Shown: positions 32,486 through 43,127 of the stretch, one piece after another
Numbering within the stretch: position 1 is the stretch's first letter
Layout of the letters: the number at the start of each line of letters is the position of its first letter
Assembly: GCF_963966145.1 (NCBI RefSeq)
Contig: NC_091046.1
Location: forward strand, 33,294,001 to 33,358,000
Reading direction: 5' to 3'
Source: Tenebrio molitor
Taxonomy: Eukaryota; Arthropoda; Insecta; Coleoptera; Tenebrionidae
Length of the DNA stretch: 64,000 nt
Notes under the pieces: generated by a model
Told to the model about the DNA's origin: nothing
Databases searched by the model: none
Seen by the model: the letters and a program-made list of their open reading frames with translations, nothing else
Position numbers and translations under genes: made by a program

Positions 32486-32754
32486 TCAGGCTACAACTAC
32501 CGAGCACTCATCTGAGTAGGATCGCCCTAATTCACGAGGACATGGAGAAGAATTTTTTGATTTGCGAAATGCTGCAACAAAAAATATCGATGTGGGCCTC
32601 GACACTCTGGTAATTTCGCAGCATTCGAGTGACGGGTGACTTGAGCCCGATGTCCGTGTGGCGCTGACCAATGTAGAAAACACTCCTTACCCTAGATCCC
32701 GACCGGCTAACCCTCAAGCTGATCCTCTCCAGAACGTGAGGACATTCCTGCAGC
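32486..32754 (-). pseudogene. C-terminal tail of the same reverse transcriptase
   Basis: 'SLRVSRSGSRVRSVFYIGQR' through 'IDIFCCSISQIKKF' parallels the tail of the 61038-63995 protein. It ends about 130 bases before the (AAT)n tail. Confidence 0.65.
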
Positions 32755-34788
32755 CAGTGGCGGCTCGTACTAAAAAAATCTGGGTAGGCACTTAGGCCCT
32801 GCATAAGGATTAATGTATACCATTATACATATGTACTTTTTTTTTGTCATTTTACACAATTAACCCTAAGTCATCATCTAATAATTTGGTCCTTTTCGTT
32901 GATTTTGAAAAAAAAATTGAAAATCCGGCAACATTAGCAAAAAAATATTCGACACTCTTTGATTTTACCTGAAGCGTCCTGTAATATTGAATTTAGTCTG
33001 TGGGCATAACAATGTGTGAACTTTGCTTGGGGAGCTATTGAACGAATTTTTGACTGCTCTCTTGCCATTACTGAAGCCACTGAAGCTCCGTCATACGTTT
33101 GACCTACCAATTTTTGTAGAAGATTGAATCTACTAAAAGTCGTTGTCAATAAGTTAAAAAGATCATCTGCCTTTCGACCTTTTGCCACGAGAAACAAACA
33201 GATTTATCTACTTCTGATTCTATGGTTTGTATTATCACTTTCGTGATGCTTTCAATTAACTCATTCTGAATGGTTTTTGATAAACCGCTAAATACAGAAT
33301 ATTCGTTTAAAAAAGTTTAAAATTTTTCATCATACGTACTTAAAAGTTTCGCGAGCTCTTTAATTTTGCCCTGATTTAATGACGTTTCTGTTTCATCGTG
33401 ACCACGAAACACCAATTCCTGTGTCGATAAATAGAGTGTCATATCGATTAAACGTTTTAAAATATCCCGATTCTCTTTCATTTTTTCGTTATGTTTCAAA
33501 ATGCTTACCCGATGTCCCGAATCTAACGCAGCTGCAATGCTCTGTTGTTTCCCAAAAAGTTTGAATTTTAAGGCCGCGTGTACGTGTTCTTTCGAAATTT
33601 CGTGTTTCTGGATTGACATTGCTAATTCTAATTGTTTCAAATTATTATAACCGGTTGAATTCCACGGACTCCGTGTGTTTTCGCAAAATAATAAATAATA
33701 CCAACAATACAATCTATTCTTGTTTATGCTTCCAGAAATCCATTGCACTTTTAATACCACGAAGTTGAAAACATGCGCGTGCACCGTCTCTTTTCATTAT
33801 AAAGTAAATTTACCAGATCAGGACATGGTTTATTTAAATTTCGAACTATTTGTTTTTCATCATATTATGACAATGTGCGCGTGCGAGTTTCAGTAAGGCA
33901 GGCCTAGCCTGCACTTGGTTACGGTAGGTCCGATCGCCTACAGCTTAAGATCACACTATTTGTACATATATGATTCATATTGATTTACAATGTAAGCTGT
34001 TTCTAGTAACTGATATAAGGCTCATTAAATTATAAGTAAAATTCAAGTGTCCAGTACCCTATTAGGCTATGGGTATTTTTATATAAATAAATTTTTTCAA
34101 AATTTACGGTCTTTTTTTCTTGATTGCGCCTTCCTAGTTTTTATTTTTAACATTTATTTCAGATTTAATTAAATCTGAAATATTTTATTATTAGATAGTA
34201 TGTATTATGTATTAGTATTGACAAATACAAATACAAATACACGAAACAGTATAAAATTTATTGTCTGGCTTTATCACAATCTAAAAAAAAAGGTAAACAT
34301 ATGATCGATGACACTGTTGTCTTGTTTTATTCGTGAAAAAAAAATCTTTTCAGTAATGCATTAGACGCTATCAAACTCATATAACAGCATGCGCACGTGT
34401 GTACGCTGGTACGCTTGGACTGCCAGGGTAGGCTAGCCCACCCGGACAACAAACAGCGATCGAGAGCCTAGTCGTGCTCTCGGCTGGAGTTGACGCGAGA
34501 GAACACAGAAACTGATAGAATCGTACGTACGCACTAGCTTCGTCGGCCATAATCCAGGGTGGGCTCGCCTGCCTTCGTTCAACTTTCCAGCTAAACTGAA
34601 GCGCAACGTTGAATTAATAATAATTTAACAAAACAAATTATTCACGGTTTTCTGCATAGAACTTAGATTAAGATTAAATTCAACATTGTTTTTTTTTTAT
34701 AAATCTATTAGACGTAATTTCTTCATTTTCGCTTTGAATATTTTGGGTAGGCACTGCCTACCCTGCCTACCCAGACCAGCCGCCACTG
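32755..34788 (-). mobile_element. hAT element with 8-bp target duplication
   Basis: Ends CAGTGGCGGCT and AGCCGCCACTG (inverted). CCTGCAGC occurs at 32747-32754 and again at 34789-34796, an exact 8-bp duplication. Inserted in the reverse-transcriptase frame. Carries a decayed DUF4371/ZMYM-like transposase. Confidence 0.93.
32934..33784 (-). pseudogene. hAT transposase relic (DUF4371 / ZMYM1-like)
   Basis: The first part (33784-33317) has 'GYNNLKQLELAMSIQKHEIS' then 'ALDSGHRVSILKHNEKMKEN' and 'LSTQELVFRGHDE', the DUF4371 N-terminal pattern. The second (33197-32934) has 'VGQTYDGASVASVMAREQSK' and 'YAHRLNSILQDAS', the later RNase-H-fold block. The region between is deleted and the hAT dimerisation domain is absent. 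Inactive. Confidence 0.8.
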
Positions 34789-35663
34789 CCTGCAGCCCTC
34801 TGAACAATTTGAACAAAAAGATCACCGAATGCTCCATGCGTCTATCAAGCAGAGACTGCAGACCAACCTCACCGAGCAGAAGACCTTGTGGACACCCACG
34901 AGGCGGATATTCACCATTCAACATGAAGACTACATTCTTCAGGAATCTGCGTTGCACTCGCTCCAGAAGAGAAGAGTGAACATCATATATCGGTGACCAC
35001 ACAAGGGAAGCATACTCGAGCCGGGATCTCACATAGGTGATGTACAGAAGCTTCAGGGTCGTGACATCAGAGAATTCCCTGCCAGCACGCAAAACAAAAC
35101 CCAGTGCCCTGAAGGCAGTCCCCGCAATGGTCCGAATGTGTTCGCCGAAGGATAGTTTGGAATCGAAGATGACACCCAGATCTCTAATAGACTCACGTCT
35201 TGTAAGAATGGAGCCGTTGATTTTATAGTCAACTAAGAGAGGCTTGGTCTTCCTTGTGAATGATACTATGCTACACTTAAGATGGTTGAGAACAAGGTTA
35301 TTTAACTTACACCTTCTAGAGATCTCCTCAATACAGCCCTGAAGTCGAAGAGCATCATCAATCGAGTCTATCGTAAGGTAAATCTTCATGTCATCGGCAA
35401 ACAAGAGGTGCGGTACGTCGAGATCGTCCACCAGATCGTTTATGAAGATATTAAAAAACAGCGGACCCAAAACAGAACCCTGCGGAACGCCAGACTCCTG
35501 CTTAAAGGGCTTAGACGCATACCCATTCACTCCCACGTACATAAATCGATCGCTTAAATAAGACCTTATTAGCTCCACAAGATTATCCGAAAAACCGAAT
35601 GACTCCAATTTGATCAACAAAAGACCATGATCAATCCTGTCGAAGGCCTTAGAACAACCAGCA
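34789..35663 (-). pseudogene. Jockey-like reverse transcriptase, partial
   Basis: Begins at 'KAFDRIDHGLLLIKLESFGF', includes 'SGVPQGSVLGPLFFNIFIND' and the catalytic 'LLFADDMKIY', then 'TRRESIRDLGVIFDSKLSF' and 'RSRLEYASLVWSPIY'. The frame is open for 290 codons up to the hAT insertion; the C-terminus continues at 32754-32486 in a shifted frame ('VFYIGQRHTDIGLKSPVTRM'). The endonuclease domain and the first part of the polymerase are absent. Related to, but clearly different from, the element at 60914-64000. Confidence 0.85.
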
Positions 35664-35674
35664 AAGAATAATGA

Positions 35675-35875
35675 TTGATTATTATCTTTATGGCATTAAT
35701 ACTTATAGTACCGATGAAGAGCCACGGAGGCCAAAAACTATACGTTTCAGGCCCAATCACTTCGAAGAATGGGACCAAAAAGATTTTTTTTAGTCGCTTT
35801 CGTTTGTCTTCGCGAAAAGTAAAAAGATTGTTAGAAAAAATAGAAGAAGCTATTTCCTATCTAACTAACCGATGA
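35675..35875 (+). pseudogene. Harbinger transposase N-terminal fragment
   Basis: 'SRFRLSSRKVKRLLEKIEEA' and 'ISYLTNR' match the 'FRLSK..V..LL..I...L...T.R' start of DDE_Tnp_4 proteins. The preceding residues 'NHFEEWDQKDFF' are in another frame just upstream (about 35755-35790), so a frameshift at the T-run is likely. No catalytic residues remain. Confidence 0.6.
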
Positions 35876-36068
35876 GTGTTATGGAGTAATCTGGATCAAA
35901 TTCAGGTGTTACCAGCAAAATTTTTGTTTCAGAAATGACTGTCTATCGCGTCAAAATTAGTTGCTTTTGAGTCTGCGATTTTATGCAACAGGATCATTCG
36001 TGGCTGGAGAGTTTTGTGGTGCACACAAATCTACAGCCAGTGAAACTGTTTTGTGCTTTTTATTTTTT

Positions 36069-36182
36069 TCAATTTTCAACAATATGCTTATTTTGTGCCA
36101 CTAGGCTCACAAGCAATTGCTCTTCCTCTTCAGAGAAATTGCCGGATCGCTTAGTTGAATTACTCGCACTTGTACTCGCCAT
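36069..36182 (-). pseudogene. Myb-like second protein of the Harbinger element, N-terminal fragment
   Basis: From ATG 36182, 37 codons: 'STKRSGNFSEEEEQLLVSLV' then 'AQNKHIVEN' and a stop. This is the first helix of the Myb/SANT-like protein seen in PIF/Harbinger elements. Opposite in orientation to the transposase fragment. Confidence 0.6.
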
Positions 36183-36507
36183 GCTAACTACAAAACGATC
36201 TTTCATTTTGATAAATCCTGCATGTTTAATACATTTACTTATCCAAGAAATGGTTTTTAACTAAAATTACCATGAACCAAAATTACAAATTTGAAATTGT
36301 CAAATCACGTCCGCCAAGTTGTCAGATTTGACAAAAAAGCATCAGAAAAGTTAATACCAACGTGATAAACTTTCGATTAATTTTTAGTTAGTTAATCATA
36401 ATTGAATTTTGGTTTGAAAAACACTATCCATGATTAATTTGAAATTAATCAAGAAGTAACGATTAGCTAATCAAAATGTTAATCATCGATTGAAAAATCG
36501 GCCCTTA

Positions 36508-36798
36508 AAGTCATAATTTCAGTCCGATTTTACTCCACTAAAATGCCAGTTGTAATGGAGTTTCGTATAGCAACGTTCCAGAAATACTCCCTGACTTCGA
36601 AGATGAAAACGAGCAAATACATGAAATTATGATGATAAGCCTGAAAAACAATTCATAAACTCTGACGAATCCAGCTCATTTATACCGGTCGATCTAGATC
36701 AAACGGGTCCGTCTATGTTCACAAAGAGATCGAAAACAGTAAAGCAGAAAACAGGAAACTTCTACTGCATCGTGGACTATCCCTACTGGGGACACCAC
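36508..36798. other. no recognised gene
   Basis: The first 33 bases probably continue the long inverted repeat (GATTTTACTCCACTA, 36526-36540). The rest has broken plus-strand frames without a motif I know. Confidence 0.4.
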
Positions 36799-37002
36799 GT
36801 TTAAAAAAACGCGCCCTATTGCTCTTCCCCTGTGGTGGTGTGGAAAAGAGTAAAAAGTACAAAAATAATAAAAATGCTCGATTTCAACACGCTGTAACTA
36901 CGAAACTATTGATCTGACAAAACAACATAAAGAACAAAAACTATAGAGAATTGCATGCTCTACATTTTTTATAATAACTTAGACGTATCTCGCACGGATA
37001 AT
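36799..37002. repeat. dispersed repeat R1, copy 2, left half (empty Helitron site)
   Basis: Matches 2683-2849 and runs on through CTACATTTTTTATAATAACT, where copy 1 carries the Helitron. Confidence 0.82.
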
Positions 37003-38245
37003 GAAATAATCGCGAAATAGTTATGTAAGTGTTAAAAGTGAGATTTTATTTTGTAGGTGGGGTAAATTGGGAAACGAACGCAGCGAGTTGACCAACTCCA
37101 CGAACAAAATAAAATCACTTTTAACACGTCCATCATACATCTATTTTTTTATACAAGTGGTTTGCATTCCATTAAAAAACGCAGTCGTATTTTTGATGTT
37201 TATTTTAATTTCTGCGGCAAAAATCAGGTAGCTAGTCTTGTATTGACATTTGTTTATTAGAAACGTGAAAAAAGTTTTCATTGCATTTTGTAAAACACTT
37301 TCAATTCCACATTATTGCATTCGTAAACATGGAATGCAAAGAAAACGACGTTAATTATGCCGATATTGACGACTGATTTCCCGCAGATATTGAAAAAGCG
37401 GCAAATAGAGACACTTTAACATTTATAAATAAATAAAAAATAACTAGTGTTAAAAGTTTTTATTTTACTAGTGTTAAAATAGTTATTTTTATATTAAGTG
37501 CGTGAAGAGAGTGTTTTTTGTCCATGAAAAGGTCTTTTACGCCGAGATGAAGGTCGAGGCAGTATAAGCCTTTGAATGCACAAAAACATCTTCAGACACG
37601 AAATATAAACAATATTTTTTCTATAATTGATTCAAAAAATTGAAATTAAAAATTCAAATTTTTGAAGGAACTCTGAAGTTTCAATGCAGTGACCATGTTG
37701 CTAGGTAACTAATAAAAAACAGTGCGTGAAGTGAAACACAGAAATAGTCGTGTGCCTGAAATCGCATTTCACACACTGTTTTGTATGGTTTCTATGGTTT
37801 CGATCTTACTAACAATGCAAAAAAAAATACACGTTAAAAAATGACCCACTTCATGCACGGATAACTATGCGTGAATTTCAATTTTTTGAATCAATTATAT
37901 AAAAATACTTTTTCTAATTCGGTATCGAAAACTGTTACATTTCCACATTCATTTCGGTTGGGAAAAGTACTACTTTTCCTACCTAGTTTCAATAAATCCT
38001 CAAGAGGTAAGGGTTTTCTCTACCTCATTAGAAAAAATTATGTGTGCAACACGAAGCAAAAGTGTTTTTTTCCGTACTCGACGCGTTTTTAATCTCGACT
38101 ACGTCTCGATTAAAAATCCCGCATCTCGTACGGAAAAAAGTCACTTTTCCTATCTCGTTGCACAAATAACTATTTAACACGGTAAGTTATAAAGAACAAT
38201 TTTTAATCAAATTAGCTTCCACTAAAAACGTCACTTTTAATGTCA
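37003..38245. repeat. cluster of hairpin repeats H11-H13 splitting R1 copy 2
   Basis: Three inverted structures: 37005-37150 (TAAGTGTTAAAAGTGAGATT... / ...AAAATCACTTTTAACACG, centre GAACGCAGCGAGT); 37621-37905 (TATAATTGATTCAAAAAATT and its inverse, with inner GTGAAGTGAAAC / GCATTTCACAC arms); and 37965-38172 (CGTACTCGACGCGTTTTTAA / TTAAAAATCCCGCATCTCGT), ending AATAACTATTTAA. No genes. Confidence 0.7.
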
Positions 38246-38255
38246 GTTGTATAAA

Positions 38256-38426
38256 AATGTGATTTTCCACCCCTATTCACCAATATGGCGGGGCGAGCGG
38301 CAACCCCCCAAGGTCGCAAACTCAGCAATATTAATAATATGCCCAATAGAAGATATCTGACAAGTATAAACTTTTCTGTACCTTTTGCAAGGTGGAGCCA
38401 TTTTTATGTCTCTATTGACTGGACTA
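38256..38426. repeat. dispersed repeat R1, copy 2, right half
   Basis: Matches 4710-4862. Ends CTATTGACTGGACTA; the last ~55 bases, read inward, resemble the ends of element B (TAGTCCAGTCAATA ... ACCTTGCAAAAGGT). Confidence 0.78.
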
Positions 38427-38447
38427 CTTTTGGATCAAAAACCCCAC

Positions 38448-39201
38448 ATATTTTCTATGGGATATAAATCCTAACTTCGACTTGGCCAGTCAATGACATT
38501 GATGTTGTGGTTCCTCAACCACGTGGTTAGTCGTCGTGCCGAATGTATCCAGCAGTTGTCTTGTTGAAAAATAATATCAAAATTTGGAAAAACTTGATGC
38601 ACTGGGAATCATTATATCTTCGAGAATCCTGATATAAATTTCACTAGTTAATCTCTCTTATATGTGTACAATAACTCCTGGACTGGTTGCCGAAATCCAA
38701 GGCCACATATTCACTGAGAATCTTCCAATTCTGTCTCTCCCATGTTTGACATAATTCTCCTCATATCTGCAGTTTGATCGGTACACCCTTATACATCCGT
38801 TGGAGCAGGACTGGAATTCCTTCTCTAGGAGAATACCACTTTGCTCCAAAAAACTTAGTCTTTGTCCAATTATTCGAGGGAAAATCCCACCCTTGGTTCT
38901 CTATGCTTGGAAGGGCTGTTGTTAGTGAGCCTGGGAACTGTGTCATATTTACAGCCTCTTGGGTAGTAGAAAAGGGGTGGTTCCTCAGAATATTCAAAAA
39001 ACTCATTTGGCAGAGCCGTGGATATTCTAGGTCTTCCCAACCCTTGGGCTCTTACCACAGTGCCAGTCCGTCGCCAACGCCGAATTATCAAAAGATTGTG
39101 GATTTAGGAATTCCCAAACGAGTAGAAATTTGACCATAAGTCAATCCAGTTTGGAATAGAGTTACAACTCTGGTTTTATCGAATTTTGAAACACGTGGCA
39201 T
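38448..39201 (-). pseudogene. Tc1-type transposase relic
   Basis: ATG at 39201. 'FDKTRVVTLFQTGLTYGQIS' and 'TRLGIPKSTI' form the first HTH; 'IIRRWRRTGTVVRAQGLGRP' the second. Frameshifts follow. 'GCIRVYRSNCRYEENY' and 'GRFSVNMWPWIS' mark the middle, 'FQQDNCWIHSARRL' the second catalytic Asp, and 'DLYPIENMWG' the final Glu. The gene order is complete but at least four frame breaks and a stop disable it, and the last ~40 residues are lost at the R1 junction. Confidence 0.82.
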
Positions 39202-39365
39202 TTTGACTTAATTTGAAATTGGATTTTTTTTTGGATGACATGCGTTAACCTGATAATAATAAAAGGCAAAATGTCATGTCTTGGGCTGACATTAAAGCAT
39301 TTTTCTAACACTAATATCTTATACTGTTTCCATGGTGCATTTGAGCTCACACCTTATGTTTCTCA

Positions 39366-39432
39366 TAAAATACGCTTGTCTCTATAAGACACGTCAATAG
39401 CAACGTATCTTATAGAGTCATAAAATACGCTC
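39366..39432. repeat. short hairpin
   Basis: ATAAAATACGCTTGTCTCTATAAGA is inverted or partly repeated against TATCTTATAGAGTCATAAAA; about 67 bp in all. Confidence 0.5.
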
Positions 39433-39984
39433 ACACACATCATTCAAGTAACATTTTATTCATCATTTTTACAGTAATTATCACAAAAGTGAAAAGTACA
39501 ATAATTGAATTGGAATTGCCATATTAGCTTCGTGCTCTTGTTCCTAACATCTTCTTCTTTAACTTCTGCTGTTTCATCCAATGCAAGTGCCCGGCCATCG
39601 AAAATGGCAATCTTTACATTTTCTTCAAATGATTCTTGCTGTAGTGTGAATTAACTTTTAATGAAGTTCTACACGCTTACCCCATATCAAGAAAAGCCAA
39701 AATGACATCTTCCGTTACCTCCGTGATGCTTTTTTTTATTGTTCCGGCCTTGAAACGAAACATACACCTTTTCGTATGCACTTTTAGACTTCATTTGTAA
39801 CAAATTGCCCCTTTTTTCTTATTTCTTCTGGAACGTTTTGGCACATTTCAACGATGAAAATTGTTTTTTTCCAAATTTGTTGATATTATTACCATAGTAC
39901 CCACGGCAACCTCCGAATTTTTATGTATTGTGACGCGCCTCGAATAATTTCTGAATTTATTAAAATTTCTGATAAAATGTTAGT
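39433..39984. other. no recognised gene
   Basis: Minus-strand codons give short coding-like runs (for example 'SITEVTEDVILAFLDMG' near 39700) but no domain I know. Confidence 0.4.
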
Positions 39985-40128
39985 GTTAGAAAAAATCTTG
40001 AAGACAACGCGTGTTTTATTGTTTAAAAATCTCGATCTATTAAATCCTCGCTCCCTGCGGTCGCTCTGATTTAAACTACGATCTCGATTTTTAAATCGTC
40101 TATAAAACCCTTGTTGTCTTAATAGCTA
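39985..40128. repeat. hairpin repeat H14
   Basis: AAGACAACGCGTGTTTTATTG and AAAATCTCGATC pair with GATCTCGATTTT and ATAAAACCCTTGTTGTCTT. Centre TCGCTCCCTGCGGTCGCTC. Followed by AATAGCTAT. Confidence 0.78.
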
Positions 40129-40810
40129 TAATTACACATTTGGATTTTTATGTGAGAGAAAAGTGATGGCTTGTTTTTATTGCCAGCCATTGTACTTGCA
40201 GCTGTCTCTTCCTTTTTATCTACAATATCGCGAACGTAATAAAGATTATTTCTTTTTTGACCAACGATAATTTTCATTCCATTTCTATCAAGAATGTAGA
40301 CTTTGCTGTTTTCGGAACGGAACTCATTTAAACATAAACGAATAAACCCAATTACCATTTTCACCACGATTTCCATTACTGCAGTATGATTTAATAATAA
40401 AAATTTTATGTTCTCTTTGAAACATTTTGAATTATAACCTAACTTGAAAGTTGTCAAGTAAATGTCAAAAATAGTTGAAATAGATAATTTCATAGATAGC
40501 TTGTTAATTCCACGGCAACCCTGATGCAAAGACTTTTTGGTCATACGACATTGATTCATTTGTTCGTAATAATCAAACATAATTGGGGAAGTACCGCTTC
40601 TTTTCAAAATGTCTTTGGTCTTCATATACCACATTTTCAAATACATACTTTAGTTTATCATGGCATTGTGTAGCCCTATTTCCACCAGTTCTTTTGAAAC
40701 GAGATCGTATACATGTTCATTTTTCATTATTGTTGACAATAATGTTTTATGCTTCTCACTGGACAAGTCAATCAACAACGACGTTAGAGATTCGTCCATT
40801 TATTCGATGT
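40129..40810 (-). pseudogene. possible Myb/SANT-like fragment joined to unknown sequence
   Basis: The upstream part (about 40810-40540) reads 'LLIDLSSEKHKTLLSTIMKN', 'HVYDLVSKELVEIGLHN', an in-frame stop, then 'MWYMKTKDILKRSGTSP' and 'FDYYEQMN', an order found in Myb/SANT-like proteins of Harbinger elements. The downstream part, 'KVYILDRNGMKIIVGQKRNN' 'LYYVRDIVDKKEE', faint resembles the pre-integrase segment of Copia polyproteins. Both assignments are tentative. Confidence 0.4.
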
Positions 40811-40960
40811 TTCTGGGACCTGTTGGACCGGGGCGGCCGAAGTTGTCAGACATTCTAGACTCCCGCCAACCCGCCATTATAAATTTGATCGCGCTCAATT
40901 TCTTGGATAACATGGAAACGAAAAATCTCCGCAATTTCTCTTGTTATCTCTATACATATA

Positions 40961-42222
40961 CAGGGTGGTCCCGATATAACCTGCCAAAAAAATTCTCGGT
41001 CATTAGAAGGACATAACAAAAAACCCCTTTTCGTTAGGTCCAAAATAATGGGGATAAATTAACCCCTATCCACACCCATTCGACGCTGCTGACCACAAAA
41101 ATACGTACCTACTCAGGAATTGTTGGTGTTTGTAAGGATGACAGTATCTAAGCAACATAGGTACCTGGATCGTTTATGACAAATCTCAAATCTGACAAAC
41201 TAAATCAAATTAATGACATTTATTGAAAACGCTGTACACTGCATGCGTTAATTCACCAGCTTATTTAGGTACAAAAGCTGATTTTGTAGACTGAGATGAA
41301 TGAGTAATAAATAAAGTGGTGTTCCTCAATGTGTAAATAAATGTAGAGGTAGTGTGTGCAAAATTGTGAAAGAACCGTGTAATAAGAGTATCGTCTTAAT
41401 TGTGGTTAAATATCCAAAATAATGTACCTATTGAATAAATTTATTTACATTTTACATATTCGTACTTTCAACTCTAACTGAGAATATCTACTAACTAATG
41501 AAAGGTAAAGTAGACTAGAAAAATTATTTTATAATAAATGTTCTGTGTGCCTTCCGTTGGCATTTAATCACATTTGAGTACGCTGGTACCAATTTTCATA
41601 AGCAGAATTCAGCATTTCTGGGTTTTTACGAATCTGGTTCGCGGCGTCTGTTACGCGATTCTGGAGTTGGCCTTTTGTATTTATTTCAACTTCGTATACC
41701 AAATCTTTCGTGTGGTCCCAAAAATTAAAATCCAGAGGGGTTAAATGGAGGATCGGTGACGCCATCGTATTGGAATCAGTCAGAACCAACCTCACATAAA
41801 TGCAGATGTAGCTCCACAACAGTACAACGGGACGGAAGGGCTCCTTCAGGAAAACGCTCGCCGTATGGGCGCCTTACCGGTCTTGAATTACCACGTGTTT
41901 CGCCATAGAGTAAATGCAAATCGGCGTATTCTTGTTTTGTGAATTTCATAACTTTTTGAAGGATTCGCAAATTTAAAATTAAACTTGACAAATGTCATAG
42001 GTGTTGCAGGTACCGTTGCTAAAGAAATTGCAGCCAAGTAACCAGAATTACCTTTTTAAAACCGATTAAGTCATTAGCGTACAGCAAATTTTGACCAAAT
42101 TTTCAATTATTTTTATCTCTAAAACGAAAAGACTTTTATTAGAAACTTTTTTTGTGTATGAGTTCTACGCATCGTCACCTATTACAGGATTTCTTCTGGC
42201 AGGTTATATCGGGACCACCCTG
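40961..42222 (-). mobile_element. mariner deletion derivative with TA duplication
   Basis: Ends CAGGGTGGTCCCGATATAAC and its exact inverse; TA at 40959-40960 and 42223-42224. At 1262 bp it keeps the first and last parts of the transposase and lacks the catalytic middle. Confidence 0.92.
41568..41991 (-). pseudogene. mariner transposase, N- and C-termini fused by deletion
   Basis: The upstream frame (41991-41776) begins the DUF4817 module, 'EYADLHLLYGETRGNSRPVR'. The downstream frame (41819-41568) is the C-terminal end, 'LTPLDFNFWDHTKDLVYEVE' with the final catalytic Asp of the DD34D-like block and 'NPEMLNSAYENWYQR'. Everything from the first to the second catalytic Asp is gone. Confidence 0.8.
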
Positions 42223-42864
42223 TATAGTTTTTTTTTTTTTTAAATCAGCTGTCAGTGTCAAAACTTTGTAAAAGACCAGCTGTTTACTCTAAAACATGTA
42301 CTTACCGTCCAGTAACAGTTTCCCCCATGTCAAATTTGAGGTTATGTCTGACTAACGGTGTTCAATTTGGTATATATATATTTGGAATTTGGTAAATTAC
42401 AGATCTCGAAATCGTCCAGAAACACATGCATTGCCGGCCTAGTCCGGCTAAAAGTAGGGATTTTGAGTTGTCATCGGTTTCGGTTGGCATTTGTTATCAT
42501 TATCAAAATTCTATCAAACGTCAATGTTTGTTCTGTGGATGGCTCGTTAAAAATGTTTTTCTATTTATAACAACGTACAAACTACAAAGAAGCAATATTT
42601 AACAAAAATTAATTAATTAAAATTACGTTTCGAGCCACTTCTTGAATATGGGCTGGTGTATTTATTACAATAAATGTTTCAGGAAAATGTCAAAAACAAA
42701 ACAAATTAATTAAATTTAATAAATGTCAGGAAACAAGAGCGATGTTGATTTAAAATTTAAATGTTTAAATGGAAGTGTTGCCTACACAAAAAAGTCCCTA
42801 ATACCAATTATTAAAACAAGTGCTTTAACTTCCATTTAACAAAAATCCGCAGAAGTCGGCACGA

Positions 42865-43012
42865 AAAATTTTGTGTATCACACGTCAAGAAACTATTTTG
42901 CGAGCATTCGTACTTGCAATACTCGTCTATCGACTCGCACTGCAAACCGTACTCATGCTCGCAAACGTGCAGTTTCTGGCCTTGTGATACAAATAACTAT
43001 TAAATTTTTAGC
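42865..43012. repeat. hairpin repeat H15
   Basis: TTTTGTGTATCACACGTCAAGAAACT is inverted against AGTTTCTGGCCTTGTGATAC; inner TTGCGAGCATTCG / CTCATGCTCGCAA. Ends AATAACTATTAA. The left side resembles 7114-7150. Confidence 0.75.
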
Positions 43013-43127
43013 TCATAGCTTTAATAATTTTGTACAATTTTGACCGACAACCAATAAAATCACATTCATTCCTTGCATATTGATGGAGGTCACCAAGGAT
43101 GAAATGTTATTTTTTTGCATGCAGGGA

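Larger units (their letters stand above)
32351..35684 (-). mobile_element. 5'-truncated non-LTR retrotransposon
   Basis: Minus-strand element whose 3' tail is (AAT)n (seen as ATT repeats at 32356-32378) and whose 5' end breaks off inside the reverse transcriptase near 35663. GATTATTAT on both sides may be a 9-bp target duplication, though it is low-complexity. Split at 32755-34788 by a hAT element. Confidence 0.75.
32152..36505. mobile_element. PIF/Harbinger element with nested insertions
   Basis: Ends AGGGCCGGTTTTTCAATCGA and (inverted) AGGGCCGATTTTTCAATCGA, continuing to TGATTAA. TA duplicates at 32150-32151 and 36506-36507; alternatively TAA/TTA, a 3-bp TWA site with one mismatch. It carries an N-terminal transposase fragment (35675-35875, plus) and a Myb-like fragment (36069-36182, minus), both typical of this superfamily. 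A Jockey-like retrotransposon occupies 32351-35684. Confidence 0.82.

Noticed and set aside
34686..34979. Plus-strand frame of 97 codons
   Set aside because: Antisense to the reverse transcriptase and crosses the hAT boundary.
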